Source: Azadirachta indica
Lineage: Eukaryota > Streptophyta > Magnoliopsida > Sapindales > Meliaceae
Length of the DNA: 64,000 bases
NCBI GenBank assembly: GCA_022749755.1
Contig: CM040445.1
Coordinates: 17,443,182 to 17,507,181 of the forward strand
Direction: 5' to 3'
A program made the position numbers and the translations under genes. The notes below the pieces were generated by a model. It was not told where the DNA came from. It saw only the letters and a list, made by a program, of their open reading frames with translations, and made no database searches. Below, piece after piece: positions 22,691 through 32,953 of the stretch (its first letter is position 1; each line of letters opens with the position of its first letter).

Positions 22691-23639
22691 GCTGGAGGAA
22701 TTCCTGCACAGCTAGCAAACTTTGACTAACTTGGAAATTGTGTATGTTTTACTCTTCTCTGTAAGCTTTATATTTGATTTATCGGTTCAATATCATGGAA
22801 TTTGTTAACCTTATAGTTGCTTTAATTTGTTATAGGTATTTATCGTACACAAAAAAATGTGTGGAGTGATACCATCGGCAGCTGTCCATATTCCCAGATT
22901 GACATACCTTTGAGTTTCCTTGTTTTGGTATTTGATTGTGGTTTAATTAGTCGCTCATTTGGATTTCTTAACTTGCTGTTTTCTCTTCATCTTTGTTTTT
23001 TTGGGTCAATTTTTTATAATGATTAAGGCATTTTATTGACGCAATCATCAATTATGTACAATTTCTTAGAAGAGTAGATGTCATTCATCTTAGTTTCACC
23101 TTAAAACAAAAAAGAAAAAAAAAAAAAAAAACTCCTCTTGATGTGTCTGTATGTGATATCTGGCAAACAATATTATAGCTGTAAGTTTCTCCCTCTACCA
23201 CATGGGGGACACGTAAGATAAACTCCAGTTAACAAATAAGATTTGTTAATTTTGTCGGCAGTATGCTTTAGTTTAATGAATGCTTCCGCCTCGACAACTA
23301 TCGTGGATCTGAAAAAACGGTTGATGTACAACCCTTTAATATTAGGGTGACAACTTTTAATACTATGATAATATATATAACAACCTAAGATTCACATCAA
23401 TAAAACACGAAAGAGATACGGGATATATAAATCAACATACTCCAATCCTCAATATCCATGTTTTGGATTAAAAAGTTTGAAAATAAAATCGTAATGCGTT
23501 GTGTATTTAAGTGGACAATATCTCTAAATTCTCCAATATTTTATATGATTTACATTTATTTGATTTTATTTTTGTAAAATATATAATTTTTAGTAATGAA
23601 ATTTTTAGGTGGATAAAGGTTTTGTTTGATATTAATTAA
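22691..23639. other. Intergenic spacer upstream of the GH79 gene
   Basis: It probably contains the GH79 promoter near 22690-22900. Poly(A)-rich runs occur at 23108-23130. I see no coding frame. Confidence 0.45.
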
Positions 23640-24560
23640 TTCTCTACAGACATTAATTAATATTTTTCTTTAAATTTAACTGCAAAATGAATTAAATTAA
23701 ATTAACTTTAATTATTTCTCTTTACCATTTCTTTCAACTGTAATAAACTTTAGATATAAATGAACTTAAATTGATCCTCGGCAAATGAAACCGCCATGCA
23801 ACAATCAATTTTCAGAATATGCTGTTCACAACCACAAGTACGAAAAGATATATACATATTGTAAAAATTATATATATATATATATATATATTTTATAACT
23901 TTTCTTCCTATTTACTGCAAACTTATAATATTCTTTTAAGAAATTTCTTACATAAATAAACTTATGTACATATGAATTAATATTCTTGAAAAATGTTATA
24001 TTGTTATTGGCTATACATGCTTGAAGATGTGAGTATCAAAATTTTATCAAATTAAATTGCCGTTAAAATTTTTAATGCAATAGATATGTGTTTGTAAATA
24101 TTGGTATAATTTGGTATAGAATAAGGATTTTATTTGTTATAGTCTTAAAAAATTATATGTTTCAATATGCACTTGATATAGTAAGTCTACGAGAGGTCCA
24201 AAAGATTATAAATTTAATGGTGTTTCTTGTGACAACCATGAGCCTGTGTATAATTATAATATCATGTATTTGAATGATGTTTTCTATTAGTTAACATCTA
24301 ACATTAATTATTATAATAACAACTGTTGCAGAGTAATCCTTTCATTTAATATTTGTGATGATGGGATTCAGATCCTTTTCGGATATATAATGAGGACTCT
24401 CCCAATTTGTTTCATATAAATTTAATCAGTGATAATATTGAAATGTTGGTAATTAATAGTACCAAAGAAACAAATTGGATCAAACAATTTACTCTCCATT
24501 TTAATGTGGCTTGTATTATTAATTAGTTAATTAATTAAATATATAAATATACTTTGGCTC
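23640..24560 (+). pseudogene. S-locus-F-box-like pseudogene 1 (heavily decayed)
   Basis: The segment at about 24000-24110 retains a broken F-box (LPxDVSIKILS-like, then CVCKYWYNLV in shifted frames) that aligns with the better-preserved pseudogene at 28408-29539. It carries the same words: agatgt(g/a)agtat(c/a), atgtgtttgtaaatattggtat, tacgagaggtc. A later part has ...ACCAAAGAAACAAATTGGATCAAACAATTTACT, matching the I-K-H/Q-F-T segment of the C-terminal F-box-associated domain. The upstream 300 bp also align between the two loci. Many stops, frameshifts and an internal deletion rule out function. In SLF/SFB families this protein is the substrate receptor of an SCF ubiquitin ligase in pollen. 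Confidence 0.7.
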
Positions 24561-25029
24561 AAAATTAATCTTCATTTGACTTTAATTTGATCAATTGAAC
24601 ATGAATATTGATACTATTTCTCTCATGAGACATTCATATATACACACAGTGTGCGTATTAAAAATTGTTCATATTTTAGAGAATTCGAGACTAAAATATA
24701 TAGCAAATTATTTGGCAAATTGAAGCACTCCCATTTTTTTCTTCCCTCTCTTTCTGTCTCTCATTTTCTTTGGGTTAATAATATATGTATTAGTAGAAAT
24801 TAGAGATTGCTTACCAAAAATAAAAGAAAAGTCATTCAACACATTTAAGAGGTAATAAGTAATGCTCTTTGAGGAAAAAGTTAGTTTAATCTGTATGTAA
24901 TTGGAATTAAAAAGGTAGTGCTTAATTTACTAGAAACTATATTATATAATCTCAATGTAGTTGGTTAGGAAAACTTAATTTTTTTAAGTCTGCCGTTAAT
25001 AAGAGGGTGGTTTACTCAAAATTTTTTAA
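24561..25029. other. AT-rich spacer, nothing recognised
   Basis: Spacer between the F-box pseudogene and the SINE-like repeat. No frame is supported. Confidence 0.5.
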
Positions 25030-25140
25030 GAGACAAATTCACATATAGTGGGATCCCACTCTGCAGCCGGTGGAATTCGACCTCAACCCAACATTAGGGA
25101 TGAGTTTAGTTGATCATCAGGCCAAAGCCTGATGCTTAGG
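25030..25140 (-). mobile_element. Possible tRNA-derived SINE fragment
   Basis: The minus strand contains GGTCGAATTCCACC, resembling a polymerase III B box (GGTTCGAAYCC), and upstream TTGGCCTGATGATCAACT, which could be a decayed A box. The GC content is higher than in the neighbourhood. No poly(A) tail or target duplication was established, so this is tentative. It abuts the 3' end of the RNase pseudogene. Confidence 0.3.
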
Positions 25141-25145
25141 AAAAC

Positions 25146-25333
25146 TTAACTTTTTGACGTATCACAGTTGTGATCCTCGTCTTTTTTAGTGGCATTGCAT
25201 GGAATGTGGTGTTCAGCTTCTCTATCAACACATGTAACCATTTGATGTAATAATGGAATTCTAGCTTTATCAATTTTTTAACATACGCACCTAAGTTTTG
25301 GTGTATTCCCAGTTATTGCCTCTATTGCACTCT

Positions 25334-25370
<37 letters not shown>

Positions 25371-25964
25371 ATTTTGCCCCATTGGCTATTTATTATACCC
25401 TCAGCTTCTAGCGTCCCTAATAGGTCCTTTTTCTTCATCAAATCGATGACCTTTTGAAAATAATTCACTTCGTTGTGTAGATTTTGAGCCTTTCCATGTT
25501 TACGCCACTCATATGACCAAAATGATTCTTCATCATAATTAGTATCAAGACTCTTCCAATATATGTTCAAATTGTTAGTAAGATTGTGATTCTTCAGTTT
25601 CTTTACAAGAATTTTATCAACTCGCGGTTGCCATAGAAGTAATATATACAAAGAGGTGGTTAGAATATTATGAGAAAAAAAGGGTAAATTCAATAATATT
25701 AATTGACCAAAGAAAAACCAAGTAATAATAAAGTAATAACTTTATTATCTTATCAACTTCTAGAGTTTGTTCGATAGAATTCAGCGGCCATAGTCCGTGT
25801 AGAACAAAGGTCGATGGTAAGTTATTGGAGCTGCAATTTATTATTAAGCAAAAACTATTTGACCACATTTGTACTAACCAAAAGCGGTCGAATTTTTTAT
25901 CACCTTGAGTTGCACCAAGAATCAAACAAAAAATAAGAACAAAGAATAGCCTAACAACCTTCAT
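25146..25964 (-). pseudogene. T2 ribonuclease of the S-RNase type, decayed
   Basis: Exon 1 (ATG at 25964) encodes a signal peptide of about 22 aa, then FDRFWLVQMW, Cys38/Cys44 spaced as in S-RNases, and the first active-site motif FVLHGLWP (His56 kept). After an AT-rich intron-like stretch, exon 2 (from about 25620) reads NIYWKSL, then the second active-site region FWSYEWRKHGKAQ, where family members have FW-x-HEW-x-KHG-T-C. The catalytic His is Tyr and the Cys is Ala. Next come FQKVIDLMKKKDLL and a (TA)n tract (25336-25365) that shifts the frame. In the shifted frame AIEAITGNTPKLRC and a Cys-rich tail end at TAA 25146, with one internal stop. I found no GT donor in phase with the only good acceptor. 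S-RNases are secreted pistil proteins; this copy is almost certainly non-functional. A non-S T2 RNase paralogue is the alternative. Confidence 0.8.
25336..25365. repeat. (TA)n microsatellite inside the RNase reading frame
   Basis: Alternating A/T of about 14-15 units lies between the MKKKDLL helix and the conserved AITGNTPKLRC segment of the RNase. Its length sets the downstream frame. Confidence 0.85.
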
Positions 25965-26779
25965 CCTTTTTCTTGAATATAACGTTGATCATAACATTGA
26001 TCAAATCTATCATCTATTTATAAGTGGAGTAGAGGTTGTGGTAATTAATTAAAGACAAGTTAGAATGGTAGATTAAGAATGGTAGTCATGTACTCTTTTT
26101 TATGCCACATGTTGTATCAATTTTACATACCCTTTTAATTACTTCAAAGCTAATTAAACAAATTAAAATTAATTTATATATATATATTTTATATTTATCC
26201 AAAATAACACAACAAATTAAACAGTAGAGCATGCATAATTAATTAATGTAACTAATTAAAACTGCTGCCTTTGTTATATGATTTTCTTGGAACAGATGAG
26301 GGGGAGCAAATAAAACAGAGAATAGATTATTAAATTAAAAAAAAAAATCCTATGGAAATTAATTTTCTACAACCCTTGGAAATAATAATTAACGCAAACA
26401 CAATCTTTTTGAATAATTGCTAATAAAGCATTTTACTCAAAACACAATCTTAATTTCTAACTGCTGTTGAATTTGTTGAGTTTGTGTAAATATAATATAT
26501 AAGGATATTTTCAACTTATTACTATATATTTGACTACATGACTATATCTCATTGTAATATAGTATCTATTAAAATGTAACATTACAGTAAAGAAGTAATT
26601 TATCTCAGCCAACTATTTTTAATTAGAAACATGGACAAAAAGAGTTTCTGATAATTCAAACCTTGAATTATAATTAGTAAATATAATTTAAATTTTATTA
26701 ATACTATAAAAACAATTGTCTATTGTGATTGTCCTTAGTTTACGTATATATTACCATATTTATTAAATATAATTAAATG
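25965..26779. other. Spacer upstream of the RNase pseudogene
   Basis: A TATA-like tataaat on the minus strand lies near 26020, within about 60 bp of the RNase ATG. The rest is AT-rich without features. Confidence 0.4.
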
Positions 26780-26880
26780 TTTAAGTGATTGAGTGGTAAT
26801 TAATGTGTTATTTTATACCTAAGTCTAAGGTTTGAATCATCATAAACTCTTTTTTTCATATTTTTATTACAATTTAAATG
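26780..26880 (+). mobile_element. Possible tRNA-derived SINE
   Basis: It reads AAGTGATTGAGTGGTAATTA (A-box-like), then 35 bp later AAGGTTTGAATCATC (B-box-like, GGTTYGAAYC), then a T-rich end. Spacing fits an RNA polymerase III internal promoter. No target duplication was identified. Confidence 0.4.
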
Positions 26881-27082
26881 AAAAAACGTTTTTGCCTCTC
26901 TAATAATTCAATGGACGAAAGTAATCAAAAAGTAGTTTAAAATAAATCATATTTTTAAGTACTAAAGTATAACATTTCAATAGATTTTATATCATAATGG
27001 GATACAACCAAAGATATAATAGTTAACTAAAAATATCTCTAATATATGTAAAAACTAAATTATCTTTTTAAAAGAAAATAAA

Positions 27083-27821
27083 AGGGAAAATGCTTGATAA
27101 TTCTTTGTTGTTTGGCCTCATGCTCCATTAACCACCTTGTTTGTCAAATACTCCAATACTCCCTTGACATGACTTTTGTTAACAAAATTTGTTATTTTTT
27201 AGAAAAATTACACATTTATCATCTCACTTATGTCAAAAATATGTACAAGTGCCATCTTTCTATTAGACAATTTAAAGTTGGATTGATCATTACCAATGAC
27301 CACCGTCGACCACCATTAACTGGCCGTCGTCAAATGTCTTTTGTTTAAATCACCATGAATATTATTAACATTCTTATTGAATACTTTATCACAATGGTTC
27401 CATCATCATCGACATTTAAACAGCCGTTTGCAGTAGATTTGAAGTTGAACTTTTGAGTATCAAAATTTCAATTTTAAATCTATGATGAATGGTTGCTCAA
27501 ATGTCGATAATAATAGTACTATTGCGTAGAGCATTCAATAAGAATTTTAATGATATCTATAGTAACATAAATGGAGGATGTTTAATGGTGGTTAACGACA
27601 GTCGGTGGTGATCATTAGTGGCAATCAACCCAACTTTAAGTTATCCAATAGAAAGATAACACGTGTACAGACTTTTGACATATGTAAGAGTACAAATTAA
27701 TAATTATTCTAAAAAGGTAACAATTTTTATTTACAAAGGTAATGTGAGGAGGATATTGGAGTATTTGACAAATAACAAAGGATAATGGGATATTAGGCCA
27801 AACAACAATGGACATTCTCCT
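27083..27821. mobile_element. Mutator-like MITE with long inverted arms, 739 bp
   Basis: The ends are AGGGAAAATG and CATTCTCCT, and the arms (about 27083-27350 and 27590-27821) are inverted copies, for example ttgttgtttggcct on the left and aggccaaacaacaa on the right. The flanking direct repeat AAAATAAA occurs at 27075-27082 and 27822-27829. The TIR resembles that of the 2.5-kb element at 32954. The centre (27438-27498) matches 61109-61178. There is no coding capacity. It lies within the RNase/F-box cluster. Confidence 0.72.
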
Positions 27822-28407
27822 AAAATAAATTGTATTTTCTTAAAACTTAATTACAAATGCTCAAATTTTAATCAAAAAATTATTTCTATATTCAAAGATT
27901 ATACATTTTCTCAAACATTTGATTTAACTAAAATATATTTTCAAATAACATTCAAATGTTACACATATAAAAGTTACTAATTTTTTCTGACAAATAAATA
28001 AAAAAATATAAAAAGAAATTATCATTTTATTTTTTCTTTTAAAAGTACTGCCTATACAGAATGCTGAAGATGAGGAAGAAAAATTCATAGACGAGCAATG
28101 ACATTTGACTGCACGAAAATAGGTCAATTTGCGGTAAGATTTTTCTTTAAATTTAATTAGTTACAAAATTAAATTATATAAATGAATTAGAATTTCTGTT
28201 TAATTATTTTCCAAAACAATTTCTTTCAACTTAAATATTAATTCAATCCTCTGCAATACAGCAAACATATGGTAATTAAAAATTATATATGTTTTAATTC
28301 TTCTTTCTATGCATTGCAAATTTAATTATACCATAATTTTTTTTCCAAGAAATTTAACATATATATTTATATATATTCAATTCTTATAGATATTATTATT
28401 TTATTTG

Positions 28408-29539
28408 TAGGAAGATATTGCTGGTTGTTTCTCAAACTTGCCTAAAGATGTAAGTATAGAAATTCTATCAAGACTACGGTAAAATCATTGATGCGATTGA
28501 CATGTGTTTGTAAATATTGGTATGCTTTGGTAAAGAATAAAGATTTCATTTGCAAACACATTAAAAACTATAGTGACGACAATACCCATCTCGTTATTGA
28601 GTATATGGTTTCAGGGCATGGAATCAATTTTATTGATGGTAAAACATTAGCAAATCTAACAAATCAATTTTTTCTTCTACCGAAATGTGAAGTAATCATT
28701 GATCCTTACGTTGGTATATTTTGTATATTCCATGCAAAAAATCTAAGATTAATAAAATTCTTCCAGAAGAAACAAATTTTAATATTTGAGTAGGTGATAG
28801 ATCAGTAGCAGGTTCAATTTATGAAATTGGATTTGGAATGGATCCTGCAAATAGAGATCATTACAAGGTATTTTTCATATACTATACTTTTAAGGATGAA
28901 AATGGTCGATATTCAAAGAATTTACACGTTTCAATATACACTTCAAGTAGTAATACTTGGAGAGGTCGAAAAGATAATAAATTTAATGATATATTCCTTA
29001 TAATTTTCATGATTATGAGCCAAATTATGATGCCATTTATTTTAATGAAGTTTTTTTATTGGCTGGCATCTAAACATCATTCTGATGGCTCTAAAATAAT
29101 CCTTTCGTTTTATGTGGATGATGAGAAGTTTCAAGAGTTAAAAGCACCATTGTCTCTTTGTGAATATGAAACTCAAACCCTTTGCATATATAACGAGGAG
29201 TCTCTTTGTTTGTTAACTATAGATATAAGTGATGATCATATTTTCATGTGGGTATTCACTACTATCAAGGTTAATTGGATCAAACATTTTACTATTAGAC
29301 CTATTCTTGGAATCTTTATGCCTCGTAGATTATGGAAGAATAGTGAACTTATTTTACAAACGGAAAATGGAAGAATAGTCTTATATGATCCTATTCTCCT
29401 AGAATTGATAAGGGATCTTGGATGTTTTACAATAGACGATCAAGTTTGGACGATTTTTGTTTATTGCTATAAGGAAAGCATAGTTAGATTATTAGTCAAG
29501 GATGATGAACACAACCACAATTCTTTCTACCATCCATAA
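28408..29539 (+). pseudogene. S-locus-F-box-like pseudogene 2 (SLF/SFB type)
   Basis: The order of domains is complete. The F-box is FSNLPKDVSIEILSRL, then after a one-base loss VKSLMRLTCVCKYWYALV. A middle region carries GIFCIFHAKN. The F-box-associated domain has SIYEIGFGMDP, TLQ/SSSNTWRG, FYWLASKHH, ILSFYVDDEKFQEL, ESLCLL, NWIKHFTIRP, LWKNSELIL, GRIVLYDP and RDLG, the pattern of S-locus F-box proteins. The open pieces are 28488-28790 and 28838-29539. Frames change near 28473, in 28790-28838, near 28990 and back near 29048, so there are at least three inactivating shifts plus stops. A TTATTTGTAG acceptor-like site precedes the F-box at 28401-28410, which could indicate an upstream exon. SLF proteins recruit non-self S-RNases to SCF ligase in pollen. 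SLF-like F-box genes unrelated to incompatibility also exist. Confidence 0.8.
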
Positions 29540-30302
29540 TTTTTAAGGTTCCATTAATAAAACAATGAATTTTTCTGTGTTTTTATTATTCTTTTTACTA
29601 TTATAAACAATAAATCGTGTAAATTAATGGACATTTAATTTTTATTAAGTTTACTGAATCTTTAAATTTATTATATCATTTTTACATTGTGTCTAAAATT
29701 CAATCTCACCTCAACAGGTTTTTATTACATTACCATGTGAATAGCATTAGTTGATAATAATATGTACACAATCATCTACAAATTGAAGAAAACAAAGAAT
29801 ACAATATTGGTTAGTATAGACTAATGATCTTTTTGTCTCTGTCTTTGGTATCATTATATTCGAACCATGATAATTAGAGTGTTTATGAAATATAAAGAAA
29901 ATGTTATTTTCAATTATTGGATAATCAGAGTTTACAACATCTTTATTTATAAAGGAAAATCAAGAAATAAAATAAAAGTAATTCGAACTCACAAATTGTT
30001 GGATTTACTCTCCATGAGTCATTTGGTTGATTATGATAAATTATCATTTCAATTAATATCTTGATTCTTATAAAATCAACCAATAAAGCTTGAGAAATTA
30101 TTATGCTATAGAGTTAGCATCTTAATTTCATTCTTATAAACTTTTACCTTTGTTTTTCATGGGTAAAGTTAACTCAAAATAGGAAATGAAATTTTCAATT
30201 TCTTATTTCTGTAAAAGGATGTCACTTGTTTTTATGGCAATTAGAACTAGATATTTTTTAACCTTTAGGTTGACATATGTTGTTGATACCAAAATTTTAG
30301 TT
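29540..30302. other. AT-rich spacer up to the assembly gap
   Basis: Short open frames only (for example 29867-30064), with no family resemblance. Confidence 0.5.
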
Positions 30303-30402
30303 NNNNNNNNNNNNNNNNNNNNNNNNNNNNNNNNNNNNNNNNNNNNNNNNNNNNNNNNNNNNNNNNNNNNNNNNNNNNNNNNNNNNNNNNNNNNNNNNNN
30401 NN
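30303..30402. other. Assembly gap (100 N)
   Basis: Exactly 100 N, the conventional placeholder for a gap of unknown size. Order and distance between the RNase/F-box cluster and the genes to the right are therefore not proved by contiguous sequence. Confidence 0.99.
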
Positions 30403-30485
30403 CAGGGTTAAATGCAAGCGATTTCCCAGAAGGGCCGTAAGACAGAACCTTCCCATTGCCCAATAAATCAGCATAAACCTTACCC
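30403..30485 (-). pseudogene. Coding-like fragment cut by the gap, unidentified
   Basis: On the minus strand the sequence right of the gap reads an open frame YPYLEGKVYADLLGNGKV and on into SYGPSGKSLAFNP, with codon use and GC content more gene-like than the surroundings. It is bounded upstream by stops and cut by the N run. I do not recognise the family. It could be one exon of a gene lying mainly in the gap, or a captured fragment. Confidence 0.4.
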
Positions 30486-31693
30486 TCCAAATAAGGATAT
30501 TTTTTGCATTTTCATCGTGTTAATTTAATGGGACTTTTCTTTCTCATTCTCCTCAACTCTGCATGTCATTCCTAAGGTGTAATCATAGTTATTACAATTA
30601 TATAAACCCTGCATGCACATGTTTTCGTCTTATTTATATTTCTTAAACTACAGCGTTGACAAATACAATACAAGTTCATACAAATTGCAAGCCTCTCATG
30701 TTATGCTAAAACTAATACATCAGCCTCATTGCACAAAATGATATTCCTCTGTCTCAACAGCCACAGCTGATCTCCTAGCACAATGAAATGAATAACAGTC
30801 TCAAAATTTGAAACTCACACAGGACTCAATAATCTTAGAGTGCTCTTAGTGTATGCTTGAAAATGTTAAATTTCAGCTTACCACACACACACACACACAC
30901 AAAAACAAAATATATTAAAGGCCAATTAAAAGCAGAAACTGCAAATTAAAAGCCACAACACTCTAATCCCAAACATACCCTCACTCACCGGCACCCACAA
31001 GTAAAAAATATTATTTACAATGCCAACACGACATAAAATCTTGTAAGAAAACTAAAATGCTCAAATATAAAAAGAACAAGTATCACATTCCAATCTTAAC
31101 ACCAATCACTGCTATACACTTGAAACTTCAAAGAAAATCAGAAACTCTAAAACTACACTATTCAAAATGTCAATGAAGACATCACCATCCCCAAAGGCCT
31201 GTCACCAGCAATGAATAATTTCCTGCTCAAATCAGTACATCCCTCAGTCCTTCCACCAACAACAATGCAAAATCATGAATTCAAAAATCAGAAAAGCCCT
31301 GAAAGTAATTCTAAAAAAGACATAATACAAATTGCAATCACCAGAAACCTAAATGCAACATTGATCCCCAATACAGTCTTCTACCTAATATAGAGAAACA
31401 GACCCAAAACATAGAAAATTATGACATATATTCCTAGAAAAATAAGGACAAATAATCTCATATAAACCATTACTGCACCTTCTGCATTATCAAATTCATC
31501 AATCCCATAAAATCATCAAACATTTCCAGCAATTAAAACATAGAATTCCATTAATCAAATCCCAAAACGAAATTTTATTACAATTTTCCGAAACAAAAAC
31601 GTAAATTTACCCAAAAATAAAAACTTCCACAAGTCAGAGAAACAAATCAATAAAACAAATCAAGGAAAAAATTAGAAAAAGCACCCACGTAAT
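30486..31693. other. Spacer and probable 3' UTR of the next gene
   Basis: A (CA)n run lies at 30881-30900. The sequence is A/C-rich on + with no coding frame. The last few hundred bases before 31694 are probably the 3' UTR of the minus-strand gene. Confidence 0.45.
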
Positions 31694-32086
31694 CTATTTC
31701 TGATAGCCTCCACCGACGGCGTTATAGTCCTCCTCGACCTTGGCTGTTAAATAAACCGGAGGGAAATCATTAACATCAAAAGTCTTCTCCTTCATCATCT
31801 TCTCAACGTCAGCCTTTTTCAAAATGGTTCTGCGGATCGGGGGACGGTTCCGGCGCTGGTCGCGGGTGAAATACTTAATGTCATAGACGGTTTCCGGGTT
31901 CGAAGTGGGCACGATGGGATTCTCTTTCGGGGTCGCCGGGCACCTGACGCGATACTCGAGGGCAGATGGGAGCGCTTCAACGTATTCCGGGTCGGAGCAC
32001 ACCCCAGTTATTTCCCATGGCTTCTTGATGAAGCGACGGAGCGATTGGAAGAGAGACGTGGCGGCTGTCGACGCCGGCTTCGCCAT
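31694..32086 (-). CDS. Conserved plant 130-aa protein, probably mitochondrial (At5g08060-like)
   Basis: An intact single-exon gene; ATG at 32086 and TAG at 31694. The N-terminus MAKPASTAATSLFQSLRRFIKKPW is Ser/Arg-rich without acidic residues, resembling a mitochondrial targeting region. The body contains ITGVCSDPEYVEALP, EYRVRCPAT, PIVPTSNPETVYDIKYFTRDQRRNRPPI and a C-terminal DFPPVYLTAKVEEDYNAVGGGYQK. This pattern matches a plant-wide small protein that I associate with At5g08060; its biochemical role is not known to me. Neighbourhood with RIQ1 and TOM5 fits the Arabidopsis order At5g08040-08050-08060. The 5' region is GC-rich with a GA tract at 32106-32125. Confidence 0.85.
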   Translation of the reverse strand: MAKPASTAATSLFQSLRRFIKKPWEITGVCSDPEYVEALPSALEYRVRCPATPKENPIVPTSNPETVYDIKYFTRDQRRNRPPIRRTILKKADVEKMMKEKTFDVNDFPPVYLTAKVEEDYNAVGGGYQK

Positions 32087-32250
32087 TGCTAGAGACAGAG
32101 TGTCTGAGAGAGAGAGAGAGAGAGATGGATGCTTCGGGAACGGTGTACGGTGTTGAAATGGCGGACCGGAGATGCAACTGCAAAGGTGTATATTGGGCCA
32201 ACCCGGATCAATGGACTGGACCGGTTCTTAACCCGAATGACTGATAAAAA
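32087..32250 (-). promoter_or_regulatory. 5' UTR/proximal promoter of the 130-aa protein gene
   Basis: A GC-richer island upstream of the ATG contains a (GA)n/(CT)n tract at 32106-32125, typical of plant housekeeping leaders. The minus strand carries ttaagaaccggtcc and ggcccaata-type words near 32190-32235. No clear TATA box. Confidence 0.45.
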
Positions 32251-32259
32251 ACCTAACAT

Positions 32260-32930
32260 GAAAATAATATGAAATGTATGAAATGTTGTTGGTTAATGGT
32301 AATAATTTCAAAAATATTCGTAAAGATTATATTTTTATAAATAATAATTTATATTATTAATTTATTTTATTAATATATTTTTAATCAAATAAAATATATT
32401 AATTTGATTAAAAACACATTTATTAATAAAATAATCAATAATAAAATATTTATTATGATGTTATAAATTTATTTATATGACAAATAATATAAATAATATT
32501 TGTTAATATATTATAAATAAAATATAAATTTATTTATTTTTTAGTATATTAACAATTCAATATCAATTAAGTATTAAAAATAAATAAAATGAATTATAAA
32601 TAAATATTAACATATAAATAAAATATGTTATAATTATAATATATTTTACATATTTTAAGTTAAAATATATTATATATTTAATATATATTTATATAATATA
32701 ATAAAAAAAAAAATATATTATTTATAAAATATATAATTTTGTAATAGATTAATAAACATTATATTATTAATATACTATTTATTAATATATTTTTATAAAT
32801 ATATTATATTTTATTAAATTTTAAAGATTTAATAATTATTTTTGTTAAATAACTATTATTTATAAGTTACTTATCCTATAAAATAACAACTTATTTATAT
32901 TTTTGCAACCAGACAATTTAGTCCCTCATG
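32260..32930. other. Extremely AT-rich low-complexity spacer
   Basis: The stretch 32280-32880 is almost pure A/T with recurring tattaat, ataaata and aatatatt words, including local inverted runs. No gene. It could be a decayed MITE or a scaffold-attachment-like stretch. Confidence 0.5.
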
Positions 32931-32953
32931 TCATGTGATGCATATCGTTCATT

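Noticed and set aside
31905..32201. Frames overlapping the 130-aa gene on both strands
   Set aside because: Shadows of the conserved minus-strand gene or of its leader.
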